From positions 1,736,001 to 1,800,000 of the forward strand of contig NC_021741.1 in the NCBI RefSeq assembly GCF_000422085.1: a stretch of DNA of 64,000 bases, read 5' to 3'. Position numbers and translations under genes: made by a program. The notes beneath the pieces were generated by a model that was not told where the DNA came from, did no database searches, and saw only the letters and a list, made by a program, of their open reading frames with translations. Position 1 is the stretch's first letter. Each line of letters begins with the position of its first letter. Shown here one piece after another: positions 40,224 through 48,330 of the stretch. The stretch is from Serratia liquefaciens ATCC 27592. Lineage in GTDB: Bacteria; Pseudomonadota; Gammaproteobacteria; Enterobacterales; Enterobacteriaceae.

Positions 40224-40394
40224 ATGAAGAGACAGAAACGCGATCGTCTGGAAAGGGCGCATTCACGAGGTTATCAGGCAGGTATCTTAGGGCGTTCTAG
40301 GGAATATTGTCCCTACCAATCATCTGTGGACGCCCGGTCTCAATGGCTGGGAGGTTGGCGAGAAGCCATGGAAGACAGGGCTGTGACCGCTTAA
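40224..40394 (+). CDS. rmf: Ribosome modulation factor
   Basis: 56 residues beginning MKRQKRDRLERAHSRGYQAG and including YCPYQ and RSQWLGGWREAM, clearly RMF (E. coli 55). It is a small basic protein that binds the 30S subunit near the Shine-Dalgarno pocket and drives 70S to 100S hibernating dimers in stationary phase. GAGGGAAACGAGG gives a ribosome site. It ends TAA 27 bp before a terminator shared with the convergent fabF-like gene. Confidence 0.96.
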   Translation: MKRQKRDRLERAHSRGYQAGILGRSREYCPYQSSVDARSQWLGGWREAMEDRAVTA

Positions 40395-40420
40395 GCGGCT
40401 CTCTGTCAAAAAAAAGGAAT

Positions 40421-40446
40421 AACCTCCGCTCCGGGCGGAGGTTTTT
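40421..40446. terminator. Bidirectional terminator between rmf and fabF-like gene
   Basis: AACCTCCGC and GCGGAGGTT around TCCGG. Plus strand continues TTTTGTTT; minus strand continues ATTCCTTTTTTTT, so it serves both convergent genes. Confidence 0.85.
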
Positions 40447-40458
40447 GTTTAAACAGTC

Positions 40459-41733
40459 TTATTCCTGCCAGCGTTTCAGCAAGATACTCGCATTCACGCC
40501 GCCAAAGCCAAAGCCGTTCGACAGCGCGTAGTTGATGGTCATTGGTTGCGCTTTATTGGCCACCAAATGCAACCCCTCGGCCGCCGGATCCGGATTATCC
40601 AGATTCAGCGTGGCTGGTGCGATCTGATCGCGCAATGCCAGCGCCGTAAATATGGTTTCCAGCCCGCCAGCAGCCCCGAGTAAATGTCCCGTAGCGGATT
40701 TGGTCGAAGTGATGGCTACGCTGCCCCCAGTACCGAACAGGTGTTTAATGGCGTTGATCTCACCCAAATCACCGACGGGTGTTGAGGTCGCGTGGGCATT
40801 CAGGTGCTGAATTTGCTCCGGTGCGACACCGGCCTGTTTCAGCGCAATTTTCATTGCGCGATAGGCGCCGTCACCGTCTTCAGCACCGGAGGTCATGTGG
40901 TAGGCATCGGCACTGGTACCGTAGCCGACAATTTCTGCCAGTGGTGTGGCACCACGCGCCAGCGCATGTTCCAGCGTTTCAATAACCAACATGCCGGCAC
41001 CTTCCCCCATGACAAAACCGTTGCGGGCACTGTCGAATGGCCGGGAGGCTTTTTCTGCCTCTTCAGGTGACGTCGTGGACATGGCGCGCGCTGCGGCAAA
41101 GCCCCCGAGGCTGACGGTGTCGATTGCGGCTTCTGTACCGCCACACAGCGCGATATCGGCCTCATCGTTACGAATCATGCGTACCGCATCACCAATAGCC
41201 TGGACGCCTGCTGCACAAGCGGTAACGGGGGCGCCGATCGGGCCCTTGAACTGGTGCTTAATCGACACATGACCGGCCGCCAGATTGACCAGGAACGAAG
41301 GAATGGTAAATGGCGAAAGGCGTTTGGCTCCCCGGCTGTCGGTGGTGCGCACTGCGTGAGCAATCGCCGGAAAGCCACCGATACCGGAGGCAATCACGGT
41401 TGCGGTGCGCTCCTGCTTATCTTCCGTATCCGCTGTCCAGCCTGCCTGACGAATGGCCTCATCGGCCGCCGCCATCGCCAGCAGAATAAAGCGGTCCATT
41501 TTCTTTTGGTCTTTTGGCGGTACGGAGCTGTCGGGGTCAAAACCTGCCTCGGCGTCCTGCTCCAGTGAAGGCACCTGCCCGCCGATTTTAACCTGCAGGT
41601 CGGCAACGATCTCTTCCGGGAGCGGACGAATACCGGACTGGCCATTCAGCAGACGCTGCCAGATAGCCTCTACGCCGCATCCCAGTGGCGAAACGGCGCC
41701 CATGCCGGTAATGACTATACGACGACTGTTCAT
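40459..41733 (-). CDS. FabF-type beta-ketoacyl-ACP synthase (extra paralogue)
   Basis: 424 residues, a thiolase-fold condensing enzyme. The catalytic triad is complete: Cys173 in APVTACAAG, His314 in NAHATSTPVGD, His350 with Lys345 in STKSATGHLLGAAG. It should elongate acyl-ACP with malonyl-ACP. KMDRFILLAMAAADEAI and FDPDSSVPPKDQ resemble alpha-proteobacterial FabF rather than the E. coli enzyme, so transfer is likely. AAGGAG five bases before ATG decides the start. It overlaps the upstream HxlR gene by 146 bp and lies between rmf and fabA, where E. coli has nothing. It may make a special fatty acid rather than replace housekeeping FabF. Confidence 0.88.
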   Translation of the reverse strand: MNSRRIVITGMGAVSPLGCGVEAIWQRLLNGQSGIRPLPEEIVADLQVKIGGQVPSLEQDAEAGFDPDSSVPPKDQKKMDRFILLAMAAADEAIRQAGWTADTEDKQERTATVIASGIGGFPAIAHAVRTTDSRGAKRLSPFTIPSFLVNLAAGHVSIKHQFKGPIGAPVTACAAGVQAIGDAVRMIRNDEADIALCGGTEAAIDTVSLGGFAAARAMSTTSPEEAEKASRPFDSARNGFVMGEGAGMLVIETLEHALARGATPLAEIVGYGTSADAYHMTSGAEDGDGAYRAMKIALKQAGVAPEQIQHLNAHATSTPVGDLGEINAIKHLFGTGGSVAITSTKSATGHLLGAAGGLETIFTALALRDQIAPATLNLDNPDPAAEGLHLVANKAQPMTINYALSNGFGFGGVNASILLKRWQE

Positions 41734-42256
41734 AGTGACTCCTTGGATGATTCGGGGGGAATGCAGAAAGGTTCTGCTGCATCAGGGCCGCGCGTTGGCG
41801 CATACCGTCGGTCGCTGCCGGCCCTGGCGCTAAGGTAATATTATGCAGCGCGATAGGCTGCCGGGTAATGCTGTCGATCAGTTCTACGCGTATTGGCTGC
41901 CCGGTACGGCGGTCGACCAGTTCCGCGCTAATGCCGTCATCAGCCAGATGGGTATTTCCCCAATGGAACAGGGCCGCGAGCACTGGGAAGAAATCCTTGC
42001 CGCGTTCGGTGAGCAGATACTCATACCGTATCGGCCGGGTTTGATATCGCTGCTTATGCAGGATACCGCTTTCCACCAGGTATCTCAGGCGTCGGGTCAA
42101 TATGGTGGGCGAAAGCCCCAGGCTTTGCTGGAATTCATCAAACCGCGATAGGCCATGGAACGCATCGCGAAGAATCAGGATACTCCACCATTCTCCCACG
42201 CGGTCCAGTGAGCGGGCTACTGGGCATGGCATGTTGTCAAAACGGGTTTTCTGCAT
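41588..42256 (-). CDS. HxlR-family winged-helix regulator, extended by a probable frameshift
   Basis: 222 residues as read. Residues 1-105 are a clean HxlR domain: PCPVARSLDRVGEWWSILILRD, then the recognition helix SPTILTRRLRYLVESG and the wing VRYEYLLTERG. Cys11 is the conserved N-terminal cysteine used as an electrophile/redox switch in YodB-like members. The last 54 residues read out of frame through the start of the downstream ketoacyl synthase gene. A C6 run (41754-41759) marks where frame was probably lost: C7 would end the protein at about 175 residues with TGA overlapping that gene's ATG. Ribosome site GGAGG lies before ATG. Confidence 0.8.
   Translation of the reverse strand: MQKTRFDNMPCPVARSLDRVGEWWSILILRDAFHGLSRFDEFQQSLGLSPTILTRRLRYLVESGILHKQRYQTRPIRYEYLLTERGKDFFPVLAALFHWGNTHLADDGISAELVDRRTGQPIRVELIDSITRQPIALHNITLAPGPAATDGMRQRAALMQQNLSAFPPNHPRSHYEQSSYSHYRHGRRFATGMRRRGYLAASAEWPVRYSSAPGRDRCRPAG
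41754..41759 (-). other. C6 tract at the HxlR/ketoacyl-synthase junction
   Basis: Minus-strand TTCCCCCCGAA. With six C the HxlR frame runs 48 codons into the next gene; with seven it stops at the ATGA overlap; with five it joins the ketoacyl synthase frame without a stop. Confidence 0.6.
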
Positions 42257-42268
42257 GGATTACCTCCA

Positions 42269-42293
42269 AGTAACTACAATAATTGTAGTTACT
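42269..42293. promoter_or_regulatory. 25-bp palindrome, likely HxlR autoregulatory operator
   Basis: AGTAACTACAAT, one base, ATTGTAGTTACT: a perfect inverted repeat ending 13 bp from the HxlR start codon. Minus-strand TACAAT inside it can serve as -10, so binding would block transcription. HxlR proteins recognise dyads with ACT/AGT elements. Confidence 0.7.
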
Positions 42294-42346
42294 ATTTAGC
42301 CGCCATGAACCTGGGGTTTAAAAGCACAGGGCACGATAATGGCGGG

Positions 42347-42378
42347 GAAATAAAACGGCGACCGGGAAGGGCCGCCGT
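42347..42378 (-). terminator. fabA terminator
   Basis: ACGGCGACC and GGCCGCCGT pair through nine bases (one wobble) around a short loop; the minus strand continues into TTTATTT. It lies directly after the fabA stop. Confidence 0.75.
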
Positions 42379-42386
42379 GACTGCGA

Positions 42387-42905
42387 TTAGAACGCAGCAG
42401 TGTCCTTGAACAGGCCCACTTTAAGATCGCTGGCGGTGTAAATCACCTGGCCGTCGACCAGAACTTCACCATCAGCCACACCCATAATCAGCTTACGGAT
42501 GATCACGCGTTTGAAGTTGATGCGGTAGGTGACTTTCTTCGCAGTCGGCAATACCTGGCCGGTGAATTTAACTTCACCCACGCCCAGCGCACGACCTTTG
42601 CCTTCGCCACCCAGCCAGCCGAGGTAGAAGCCTACCAACTGCCACATGGCATCCAGACCCAGGCAGCCTGGCATCACTGGATCGCCGATAAAGTGGCAAC
42701 CGAAGAACCACAGGTCAGGATTGATATCCAGTTCCGCTTCCACATAGCCTTTGTTGTGGGTACCACCGTCTTCGGTCATCTTGACCACGCGGTCCATCAT
42801 CAACATGTTACCTGCCGGCAACGGCGGGCCGCCGGCGCCAAACAGCTCGCCACGGCCGGATGCTTCGAGGTCTTCTTTCGTATAGGAGTCGCGTTTTTCT
42901 ACCAT
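42387..42905 (-). CDS. fabA: 3-hydroxydecanoyl-ACP dehydratase/isomerase
   Basis: 172 residues, equal to E. coli Fab[22 protein letters not shown] carries the catalytic His (about 71) and Asp (about 85). It dehydrates 3-hydroxydecanoyl-ACP and isomerises trans-2 to cis-3-decenoyl-ACP, the branch point to unsaturated fatty acids. Its promoter keeps FabR and FadR sites, so it responds to acyl-CoA/acyl-ACP unsaturation. Confidence 0.98.
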   Translation of the reverse strand: MVEKRDSYTKEDLEASGRGELFGAGGPPLPAGNMLMMDRVVKMTEDGGTHNKGYVEAELDINPDLWFFGCHFIGDPVMPGCLGLDAMWQLVGFYLGWLGGEGKGRALGVGEVKFTGQVLPTAKKVTYRINFKRVIIRKLIMGVADGEVLVDGQVIYTASDLKVGLFKDTAAF

Positions 42906-42943
42906 GTTCTCAGTAAACCTTATTTTAATGAAGGGCGCAGATT

Positions 42944-42961
42944 AGCTTACACGTGTACGCT
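42944..42961 (-). promoter_or_regulatory. FabR operator of fabA
   Basis: AGCTTACACGTGTACGCT on the plus strand (AGCGTACACGTGTAAGCT on the minus) matches the E. coli FabR palindrome except at one base. FabR represses fabA when unsaturated acyl thioesters are plentiful. Confidence 0.8.
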
Positions 42962-42978
42962 GAACAAGTCCGATCAGC
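42959..42978 (-). promoter_or_regulatory. FadR activator site of fabA
   Basis: Minus-strand CTGATCGGACTTGTTCAG, identical to my recollection of the E. coli fabA FadR site and adjoining the FabR palindrome. It overlaps the last codons of lonH. Confidence 0.75.
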
Positions 42979-44746
42979 CGTGGTTGAACCAGTTGAGCCA
43001 ACGAAGTGGCCACGGCCAGCGCCGGCGTTCCTGCGGATTCACCTGTGCAATCCGTTCCTGAATCGCAGCCAACAGATTAGGTTGCTGTTCATCAGAGTAA
43101 GGATAACCGGTGAGTAATGGCAAGGCCTCTGCGGCGCTGTCGACGGCCCACAGATGGAATTGCCCCTCGCGCACCGCATCGACTACGTCCTGGCGTAGAC
43201 ACAGGTGGCGCACGTTGGTAGCGGGCATGATGATGCCCTGTTTGCCTGTCAAACCGCGACGTTGGCAAACTTCGAAAAAGCCTTCGATCTTCTCGTTGAC
43301 GCCGCCAATAGGCTGTACATTGCCGAATTGGTCGACGGAGCCGGTTACCGCAATTTGCTGGGTAATTGGCTGCGACGAGAGTGCACTGATAAGCGCACAT
43401 AACTCGGCCAGTGAGGCGCTGTCGCCATCCACTTCGCCGTAAGATTGCTCAAACACGATTGAAGCCGAGAAGGGCAGCGGCTGGTCCAGTTCCAGTTCGG
43501 AAATCAGGAACGCCTGCATAATCATCATGCCTTTGGCATGCAGATTACCGCCAAGTTCGGCTTTGCGCTCGACGTCGGTAAATTCGCCATCGCCAAGATG
43601 CACCACACAGCTGATGCGAGATGGTTCGCCAAAGCTGCGTGGGTGGCCAGGATATTCCAACACCGACAGGCCGTTGATCTGGCCGACGACTTCACCTTCG
43701 GTTTCAATCAGGATTTGGCCTAGCTCAATTTCATCCTGCATCCGCTCTGCGAGGTAGCTTTCACGCCACTCGCGGGCATTCAGTGCGGCTTCGAATGCTT
43801 TGGCGGTGATGCTCTCTTCCTCGGCATACAGCGCCGCTTCAGAAAGTTGTTGGCTGATCCACAGAGGGGAGAGCGGCAGATTGCCCTGATCGCCGCTGTG
43901 ACGCACGGCTTGAACCATTAACGGATACCAGGCATCGGCGGCCAGCGGTGGTAACTGCTTCTCGTCGATAAGGGCATTGACGTAGCCACACCATTGCACC
44001 ATGTCATCGATTTCGGTGAGTTGCAGATCTTCTTCGTATTCGCCGTAGACCGCCTGCTCGCTCAGCTCCGGCTCGATATCATGGAAATCGGCCAGACCGT
44101 GGCGATCGCCCACAACGATTAGCCGTAATTCCAACGGCATCGGGGGAATGGCAATCGGCAGCGGTCGCGTTTCATCCGGGGAAACCCAATGGAATTGGCG
44201 CTGGGTGATCATTTGCTTCAACCGCAGCCACAGTAACGGCTGAGCCAGCAGGGAACGTGCCGACAGGATCAGCACGCCACCGTTGGCTTTATGCACCAGG
44301 CCAGGTTGCAAGCTGATTTCATTGTTGTGGATCCTGACGCAGCCAAACAGCTGCTCCGGCTCAATCCACTCCTGAAACACACAGGCGCCACCGGCCGCAA
44401 AGGCTTCATCACCCTGGCTTGCGGGTTCAACGCTGACTTTGCTGCCCTGGATCACATAGTGACTGCCCTTAAACGCGGTATTCTGCGGTTGCAGTTGCTC
44501 AACTGCCTGGGCTATCAATGCCAGATACTCACGCGTTTCCTGCGCTTTCAACAGCATGAAACGCGGTGGCGACTGTGGATGGCAAAACAGCGTCAGTGCA
44601 TTTTCCAGCCGAGGCTGAATGGAAGCAAAGGACACGGGCGCCAACTGCGCGGCGGTATCAAATATCGCTTGATAAGGCGTAACGTCCGGCAACAGTGATT
44701 GCCATTCAAGTCGGTTATTGGTCAAAGTGTTAGATGCAATCGTCAA
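42974..44746 (-). CDS. lonH: Lon-like protease-family protein LonH (YcbZ)
   Basis: 590 residues (E. coli 586). An N-terminal AAA-derived helical region without an intact Walker A leads into a Lon peptidase domain: the Ser is in GDSASLAELCALISAL (about 455) and the Lys in IGGVNEKIEGF (about 500), forming a complete Ser-Lys dyad. It is probably a non-canonical Lon homologue of the cytoplasm; substrates are not well known. It is divergent from matP, as in E. coli. Confidence 0.9.
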   Translation of the reverse strand: MTIASNTLTNNRLEWQSLLPDVTPYQAIFDTAAQLAPVSFASIQPRLENALTLFCHPQSPPRFMLLKAQETREYLALIAQAVEQLQPQNTAFKGSHYVIQGSKVSVEPASQGDEAFAAGGACVFQEWIEPEQLFGCVRIHNNEISLQPGLVHKANGGVLILSARSLLAQPLLWLRLKQMITQRQFHWVSPDETRPLPIAIPPMPLELRLIVVGDRHGLADFHDIEPELSEQAVYGEYEEDLQLTEIDDMVQWCGYVNALIDEKQLPPLAADAWYPLMVQAVRHSGDQGNLPLSPLWISQQLSEAALYAEEESITAKAFEAALNAREWRESYLAERMQDEIELGQILIETEGEVVGQINGLSVLEYPGHPRSFGEPSRISCVVHLGDGEFTDVERKAELGGNLHAKGMMIMQAFLISELELDQPLPFSASIVFEQSYGEVDGDSASLAELCALISALSSQPITQQIAVTGSVDQFGNVQPIGGVNEKIEGFFEVCQRRGLTGKQGIIMPATNVRHLCLRQDVVDAVREGQFHLWAVDSAAEALPLLTGYPYSDEQQPNLLAAIQERIAQVNPQERRRWPWPLRWLNWFNHG

Positions 44747-44934
44747 AAAGGGAAAGGGCGATTATACAAGAATAATGACAGCTTGATACATGCAGAGTCG
44801 TAGTTGGTGTCAGGGAGTTTGACATCGCGCGATGACTGTGCAAAAAACAGTCTAAAAGCGGGGGAATTGCCGGGGAAATTCGGCGCAAAGCTGTTATGCT
44901 TAATTAAAGTTACGCGGTCACTGAAGAGCTCATG

Positions 44935-45393
44935 ATGAAATATCAGCAACTGGAAAATCTGGAGAGCGGTTGGAAATGGAAGTACCTGGTGAAGAAGCAC
45001 CGGGAAGGGGAAGCTATTACCCGCCACATTGAAAACAGCGTTGCCCAGGAAGCCATTGAAGAGCTGCTGAAGCTGGAAAATGAGCCGGTAAAAGTGCTGA
45101 CGTGGATTAGCCACCATATGAATCCGGAACTGGATAACCGGATGAAGCAGACGATCCGCGCACGGCGTAAACGTCATTTTAACGCAGAACACCAACATAC
45201 GCGTAAAAAATCTATCGATCTGGAGTTTTTGGTTTGGCAGCGTTTGGCTGGCCTGGCTCGTCGCCGTGGCGTGACTTTGTCAGAAACCGTGGTTCAGTTG
45301 ATTGAAGATGCGGAACGTAAAGAGAAGTATGCCAGTCAGATGTCATCGCTGAAACAGGATTTAAAAGCCATTCTCGGTAAAGACGAACAGTAA
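44935..45393 (+). CDS. matP: Macrodomain Ter protein MatP
   Basis: 152 residues from the second of two consecutive ATG codons; AAGAG is better spaced for it, and E. coli MatP begins [18 protein letters not shown]. An N-terminal four-helix bundle, a ribbon-helix-helix ([29 protein letters not shown] split over about 95-125) and a C-terminal coiled coil are visible. It binds matS sites to condense the terminus and contacts ZapB. I found no perfect matS site in the window by eye. Confidence 0.95.
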   Translation: MKYQQLENLESGWKWKYLVKKHREGEAITRHIENSVAQEAIEELLKLENEPVKVLTWISHHMNPELDNRMKQTIRARRKRHFNAEHQHTRKKSIDLEFLVWQRLAGLARRRGVTLSETVVQLIEDAERKEKYASQMSSLKQDLKAILGKDEQ

Positions 45394-45452
45394 GTCCCCG
45401 CTCCGTGATTCCTTGAAAGGGGGCACGTAGCCAGTTACGCTGATTTTGAGCG

Positions 45453-45481
45453 AAAAAAAACCCCGCATAGCGGGGTTTTTT
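45453..45481. terminator. Bidirectional terminator between matP and ompA
   Basis: AAAACCCCGC, ATA, GCGGGGTTTT, with A8 on one side and T7 on the other. It ends the convergent matP and ompA transcripts. Confidence 0.9.
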
Positions 45482-45496
45482 ACTAAGAGTGGTAGC

Positions 45497-46573
45497 TTAG
45501 CCTTGTGGCTGAGTTACAACGTCTTTGATACCTTTAACTTCGATCTCTACGCGACGATCTGGTGCCAGGCAATCGATCTGTGCTTTGGTAGCACGGCCAG
45601 CTTTGTAGCCACAGGTGTTACCAGTGACGGAATCAGCTTCGCCCATACCACGTGCAGAGATTTTGTCTGAAGGAATACCTTTAGATACCAGGTAGTCAAC
45701 AACGCTTTGAGCGCGTTTTTCAGACAGTTTCTGGTTGTACTGGTCAGAACCAACGGCGTCGGTGTAACCCAGAACTACAACAGAACCATCTTTAGGATCC
45801 ATGGAGCTCAGCTGAGTGTACAGCTGATCCAGAGCCTGTTGGCCTTCTGCTTTCAGAGTGGATTTGTTGAAGTTGAACAGCACGTCAGACTTCAGAGTGA
45901 AACGCTTGGTTTCAACAACTGGGGCTGGAGCCGGAGCTGGTGCTGGAGCAACAACATCATCCTGACCGAAACGGTAAGAAACACCCAGGCTCAGCATGGT
46001 GTTGTCTGGACGTGCGCCGACAGTACCTGCATCACCGATGTTGCTAACGAATTGGTAGTCCAGGCGAGTAGCCCAGTTTTTGGTCAGTGCGTACTCAACA
46101 CCCACTGCAGCCAGCGGAGAAACGCCAGTGTCGTGGTCGCTCAGACGAGTGCCATTGCCGTAGTTAGCTTTGGAATCTGCACGCCATACCATACCACCCA
46201 GACGAGTGTAGATGTCCAGATCGTCGATGATTGGGTAGCTCAGTTTAGCTGCCAGTTGAACGCCCTGTGCTTTGAAAGCACCGTTGTTCACGCTGCCTTT
46301 GTAAGGCATACGGCCAAGCCAGTCATAGCCCAGCTCGAAGCCCAGGTATTGGTTCGCCTGGTAACCCAGGAACGCGCCAGCACCCAGTTGATCTTTATGG
46401 GTCGGACCATTGCCGATACCATTCTGGTAACCGTTGCCGTAGAAACCAGTGTCATGGTACTGGGACCAGCCCAGTTTAGCACCGGTGTACCAGGTATTAT
46501 CTTTTGGGGCGGCTTGCGCTACGGTAGCGAAACCAGCCAGTGCCACTGCTAATGCGATAGCTGTCTTTTTCAT
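45497..46573 (-). CDS. ompA: Outer membrane protein A
   Basis: 358 residues from the ATG at 46573 ([21 protein letters not shown], then mature [10 protein letters not shown]). An eight-stranded beta barrel (to about residue 200) is followed by an Ala-Pro repeat hinge (APAPAPAP) and the OmpA peptidoglycan-binding domain with a likely disulfide between NTCGYK and [11 protein letters not shown]. It anchors the outer membrane to the wall. Slightly longer than E. coli OmpA (346). Confidence 0.97.
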   Translation of the reverse strand: MKKTAIALAVALAGFATVAQAAPKDNTWYTGAKLGWSQYHDTGFYGNGYQNGIGNGPTHKDQLGAGAFLGYQANQYLGFELGYDWLGRMPYKGSVNNGAFKAQGVQLAAKLSYPIIDDLDIYTRLGGMVWRADSKANYGNGTRLSDHDTGVSPLAAVGVEYALTKNWATRLDYQFVSNIGDAGTVGARPDNTMLSLGVSYRFGQDDVVAPAPAPAPAPVVETKRFTLKSDVLFNFNKSTLKAEGQQALDQLYTQLSSMDPKDGSVVVLGYTDAVGSDQYNQKLSEKRAQSVVDYLVSKGIPSDKISARGMGEADSVTGNTCGYKAGRATKAQIDCLAPDRRVEIEVKGIKDVVTQPQG

Positions 46574-46709
46574 TTTGCGCCTCGTTATCATCCAAATAGG
46601 CAATGAGCTTTAAAGCTGTTTTAAGCCCTTGGTTAAATTCCTTCGCCAAGGTTTGAGCCCTCGTTTGTTACTCGGCCAGTTTATCTGGCGTTATAGAGCA
46701 ACCTTGGCG
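46574..46709 (-). promoter_or_regulatory. ompA 5' leader with MicA-type target
   Basis: About 136 bases from the conserved promoter segment (minus strand GTTGTAGACTTTACATCGCC, 46707-46726) to the start. The last part, GGATGATAACGAGGCGCAAA, is as in E. coli, including the ribosome site bound by MicA sRNA. The middle of the leader differs from E. coli. Confidence 0.6.
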
Positions 46710-46931
46710 ATGTAAAGTCTACAACGTGGCGCGAAAGTTACAAGTGTGATGTGATAAAGCTCTAAAAAAAAACGCGGAATCGTACATATTTACTAACATT
46801 AACCGGCAAAAAAACGAGCATTTTGACGTTCGTTTTGGGCCGCGGAACCGCAGCCGCACTCGCTTTGCCCCTGATCCCATAAAGGTTCCCTTGAGGAACG
46901 ATGAAAATGATGGGAAAAATCCTAAATTTAC
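46710..46931. other. Intergenic stretch between ompA promoter and sulA
   Basis: Contains the upstream part of the ompA promoter and the A/T-rich tail after sulA. A TGTGATGTGATAAAGC sequence at 46748-46763 is only a half-match for CRP. No gene or clear terminator is seen. Confidence 0.4.
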
Positions 46932-47438
46932 TTAATGATACAAAGAAGAGTGAATTTTTAGGGTGGAACACTGTCCGTGAACCGGGTTTATGTCACGTTG
47001 AGGACGCATAATGAACCCATAAGCGTTACCTAATTCTGCCGCACGTCTTAATTTTAGACGATCTTCTTCCGTAAGATCGGGTAACCAGCCGAGTACGACA
47101 CTGTAATTTCCCGTCAGTAACGCTTTTTCCATCGCTTCGACCGTGTCCAGCGGACTGATTTGGCTCAGCTGCACCACTTTTCCAACCGGCAGGCCGGACT
47201 GCTGTAGCCACCGTTTGCTCAGCTTTTGCTGTGGAGTCAGCCATAACAACCAGCGAGATTGCATACCCAACTGTTGCAGCAAAGGCAGCAACAGTTGCGC
47301 CACTGCGGGCTGATGCTCGTTGTAAACAAGTTCACTGATAAGGCCATTCTTGTTGCCGGCATCTGTGTTTTCTGCAGCATTGTTCACCGCAAAAGAGGTG
47401 TGGCTGAAATGGGTTTTGTAGAGTGATTGAGTACGCAT
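46932..47438 (-). CDS. sulA: SOS cell-division inhibitor SulA
   Basis: 168 residues from the ATG at 47438 ([10 protein letters not shown]); an upstream GTG would lie inside the LexA operator and is rejected. [20 protein letters not shown] (about 85-104), [15 protein letters not shown] and the C-terminus LKIHSSLYH match SulA. It binds FtsZ to block septation during DNA damage and is degraded by Lon. It is divergent from sxy. Confidence 0.94.
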   Translation of the reverse strand: MRTQSLYKTHFSHTSFAVNNAAENTDAGNKNGLISELVYNEHQPAVAQLLLPLLQQLGMQSRWLLWLTPQQKLSKRWLQQSGLPVGKVVQLSQISPLDTVEAMEKALLTGNYSVVLGWLPDLTEEDRLKLRRAAELGNAYGFIMRPQRDINPVHGQCSTLKIHSSLYH

Positions 47439-47461
47439 AAAGTATCCCGCCCGTAGTGTCA

Positions 47462-47477
47462 CTGTATGTTTATACAG
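47462..47477 (-). promoter_or_regulatory. LexA box of sulA
   Basis: CTGTATGTTTATACAG: CTGT, eight A/T-rich bases with TATA-like alternation, ACAG. It is 24 bp upstream of the sulA start and gives LexA-controlled SOS induction. Confidence 0.92.
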
Positions 47478-47670
47478 TACATCCAGTTGCCATTAAGATC
47501 AACCCAAATCTTCGTGGCACCTCGCATAATCGCGATCATTTTTTATACGATCAACTTTTATGATTGGCATGACCACGGATAGTGCGTATTTTTCTAATTA
47601 CTTGTTCGCGTTAGTTTTATTTCATTGATACGGGAAATGATAGAACGGTAACCTACACCAGGAGAACGTT

Positions 47671-48330
47671 ATGAAAGGGACATCAACGGGAAGGATCGCA
47701 CAGGCCAAAGCCTGTTTTTACGCATTGGGCGGTATCACCACACGCTCACAGTTCGGAGGCTATGGCATACTGGCTGACGGCATCATGTTTGCCGTGATCG
47801 CCGAAGGAGAGCTTTATCTCCGCGCTACGGAAGGGCTGGAATCTGTCTTCCGTTCGCGCGGCATGGTCAATATGGTCTACTCCAAACGCGGGGTGCCAAT
47901 TACCATGCGCTATTACTGGGTGGATGAAGCCATGTGGCGAGACAGGGAGGAGCTGATAGGATTGGCCTGGCAAGCCATCCGGGAGGCTCGGCGGGAGCTT
48001 GAGGTTAAAGCTGACAATCAGAGTCGATTAAAAACCTTACCGAATATCGACATCAATATGGAGCGCCTGCTGTGGCGAGCCGGTATTCGTAATGTTTATG
48101 ATTTACGACTCAATGGGGCTAAGCGCAGCTATCTGAGGCTGTTGCAACAGCAAAAGAATTTAGGGCTACGGGTGCTGCTATCATTGGGTGGGGCCATTGC
48201 CGGTTACCATCATGCGGCCTTGCCTTCGCAATTGCGCAGTGAACTGACGCAATGGTTCGAGCGTACCATGATGTTGCTGAGCCACGGTCACAATCCAAAA
48301 ATAAGGGGCCTGATAAATAGCCCCGAATGA
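47671..48330 (+). CDS. sxy: Competence regulator Sxy (TfoX)
   Basis: 219 residues (E. coli 209). An N-terminal TfoX domain (FGGYGILADGIMFAVIAEGELYLRA) and a C-terminal helix-hairpin-like TfoX-C domain (LPNIDINMERLLWRAGIRNVYDLRLNGA) are both present. Sxy works with CRP at CRP-S sites to switch on competence and DNA-uptake genes. It ends exactly where yccS (opposite strand) begins its stop codon. Confidence 0.93.
   Translation: MKGTSTGRIAQAKACFYALGGITTRSQFGGYGILADGIMFAVIAEGELYLRATEGLESVFRSRGMVNMVYSKRGVPITMRYYWVDEAMWRDREELIGLAWQAIREARRELEVKADNQSRLKTLPNIDINMERLLWRAGIRNVYDLRLNGAKRSYLRLLQQQKNLGLRVLLSLGGAIAGYHHAALPSQLRSELTQWFERTMMLLSHGHNPKIRGLINSPE

Noticed and set aside
46748..46763. CRP-like TGTGATGTGATAAAGC upstream of ompA
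   Set aside because: Only one half-site fits; not counted as a CRP site.
46762..46971. 69-codon minus-strand frame between ompA and sulA
   Set aside because: Overlaps the sulA 3' end and the ompA promoter region, with no conserved features.
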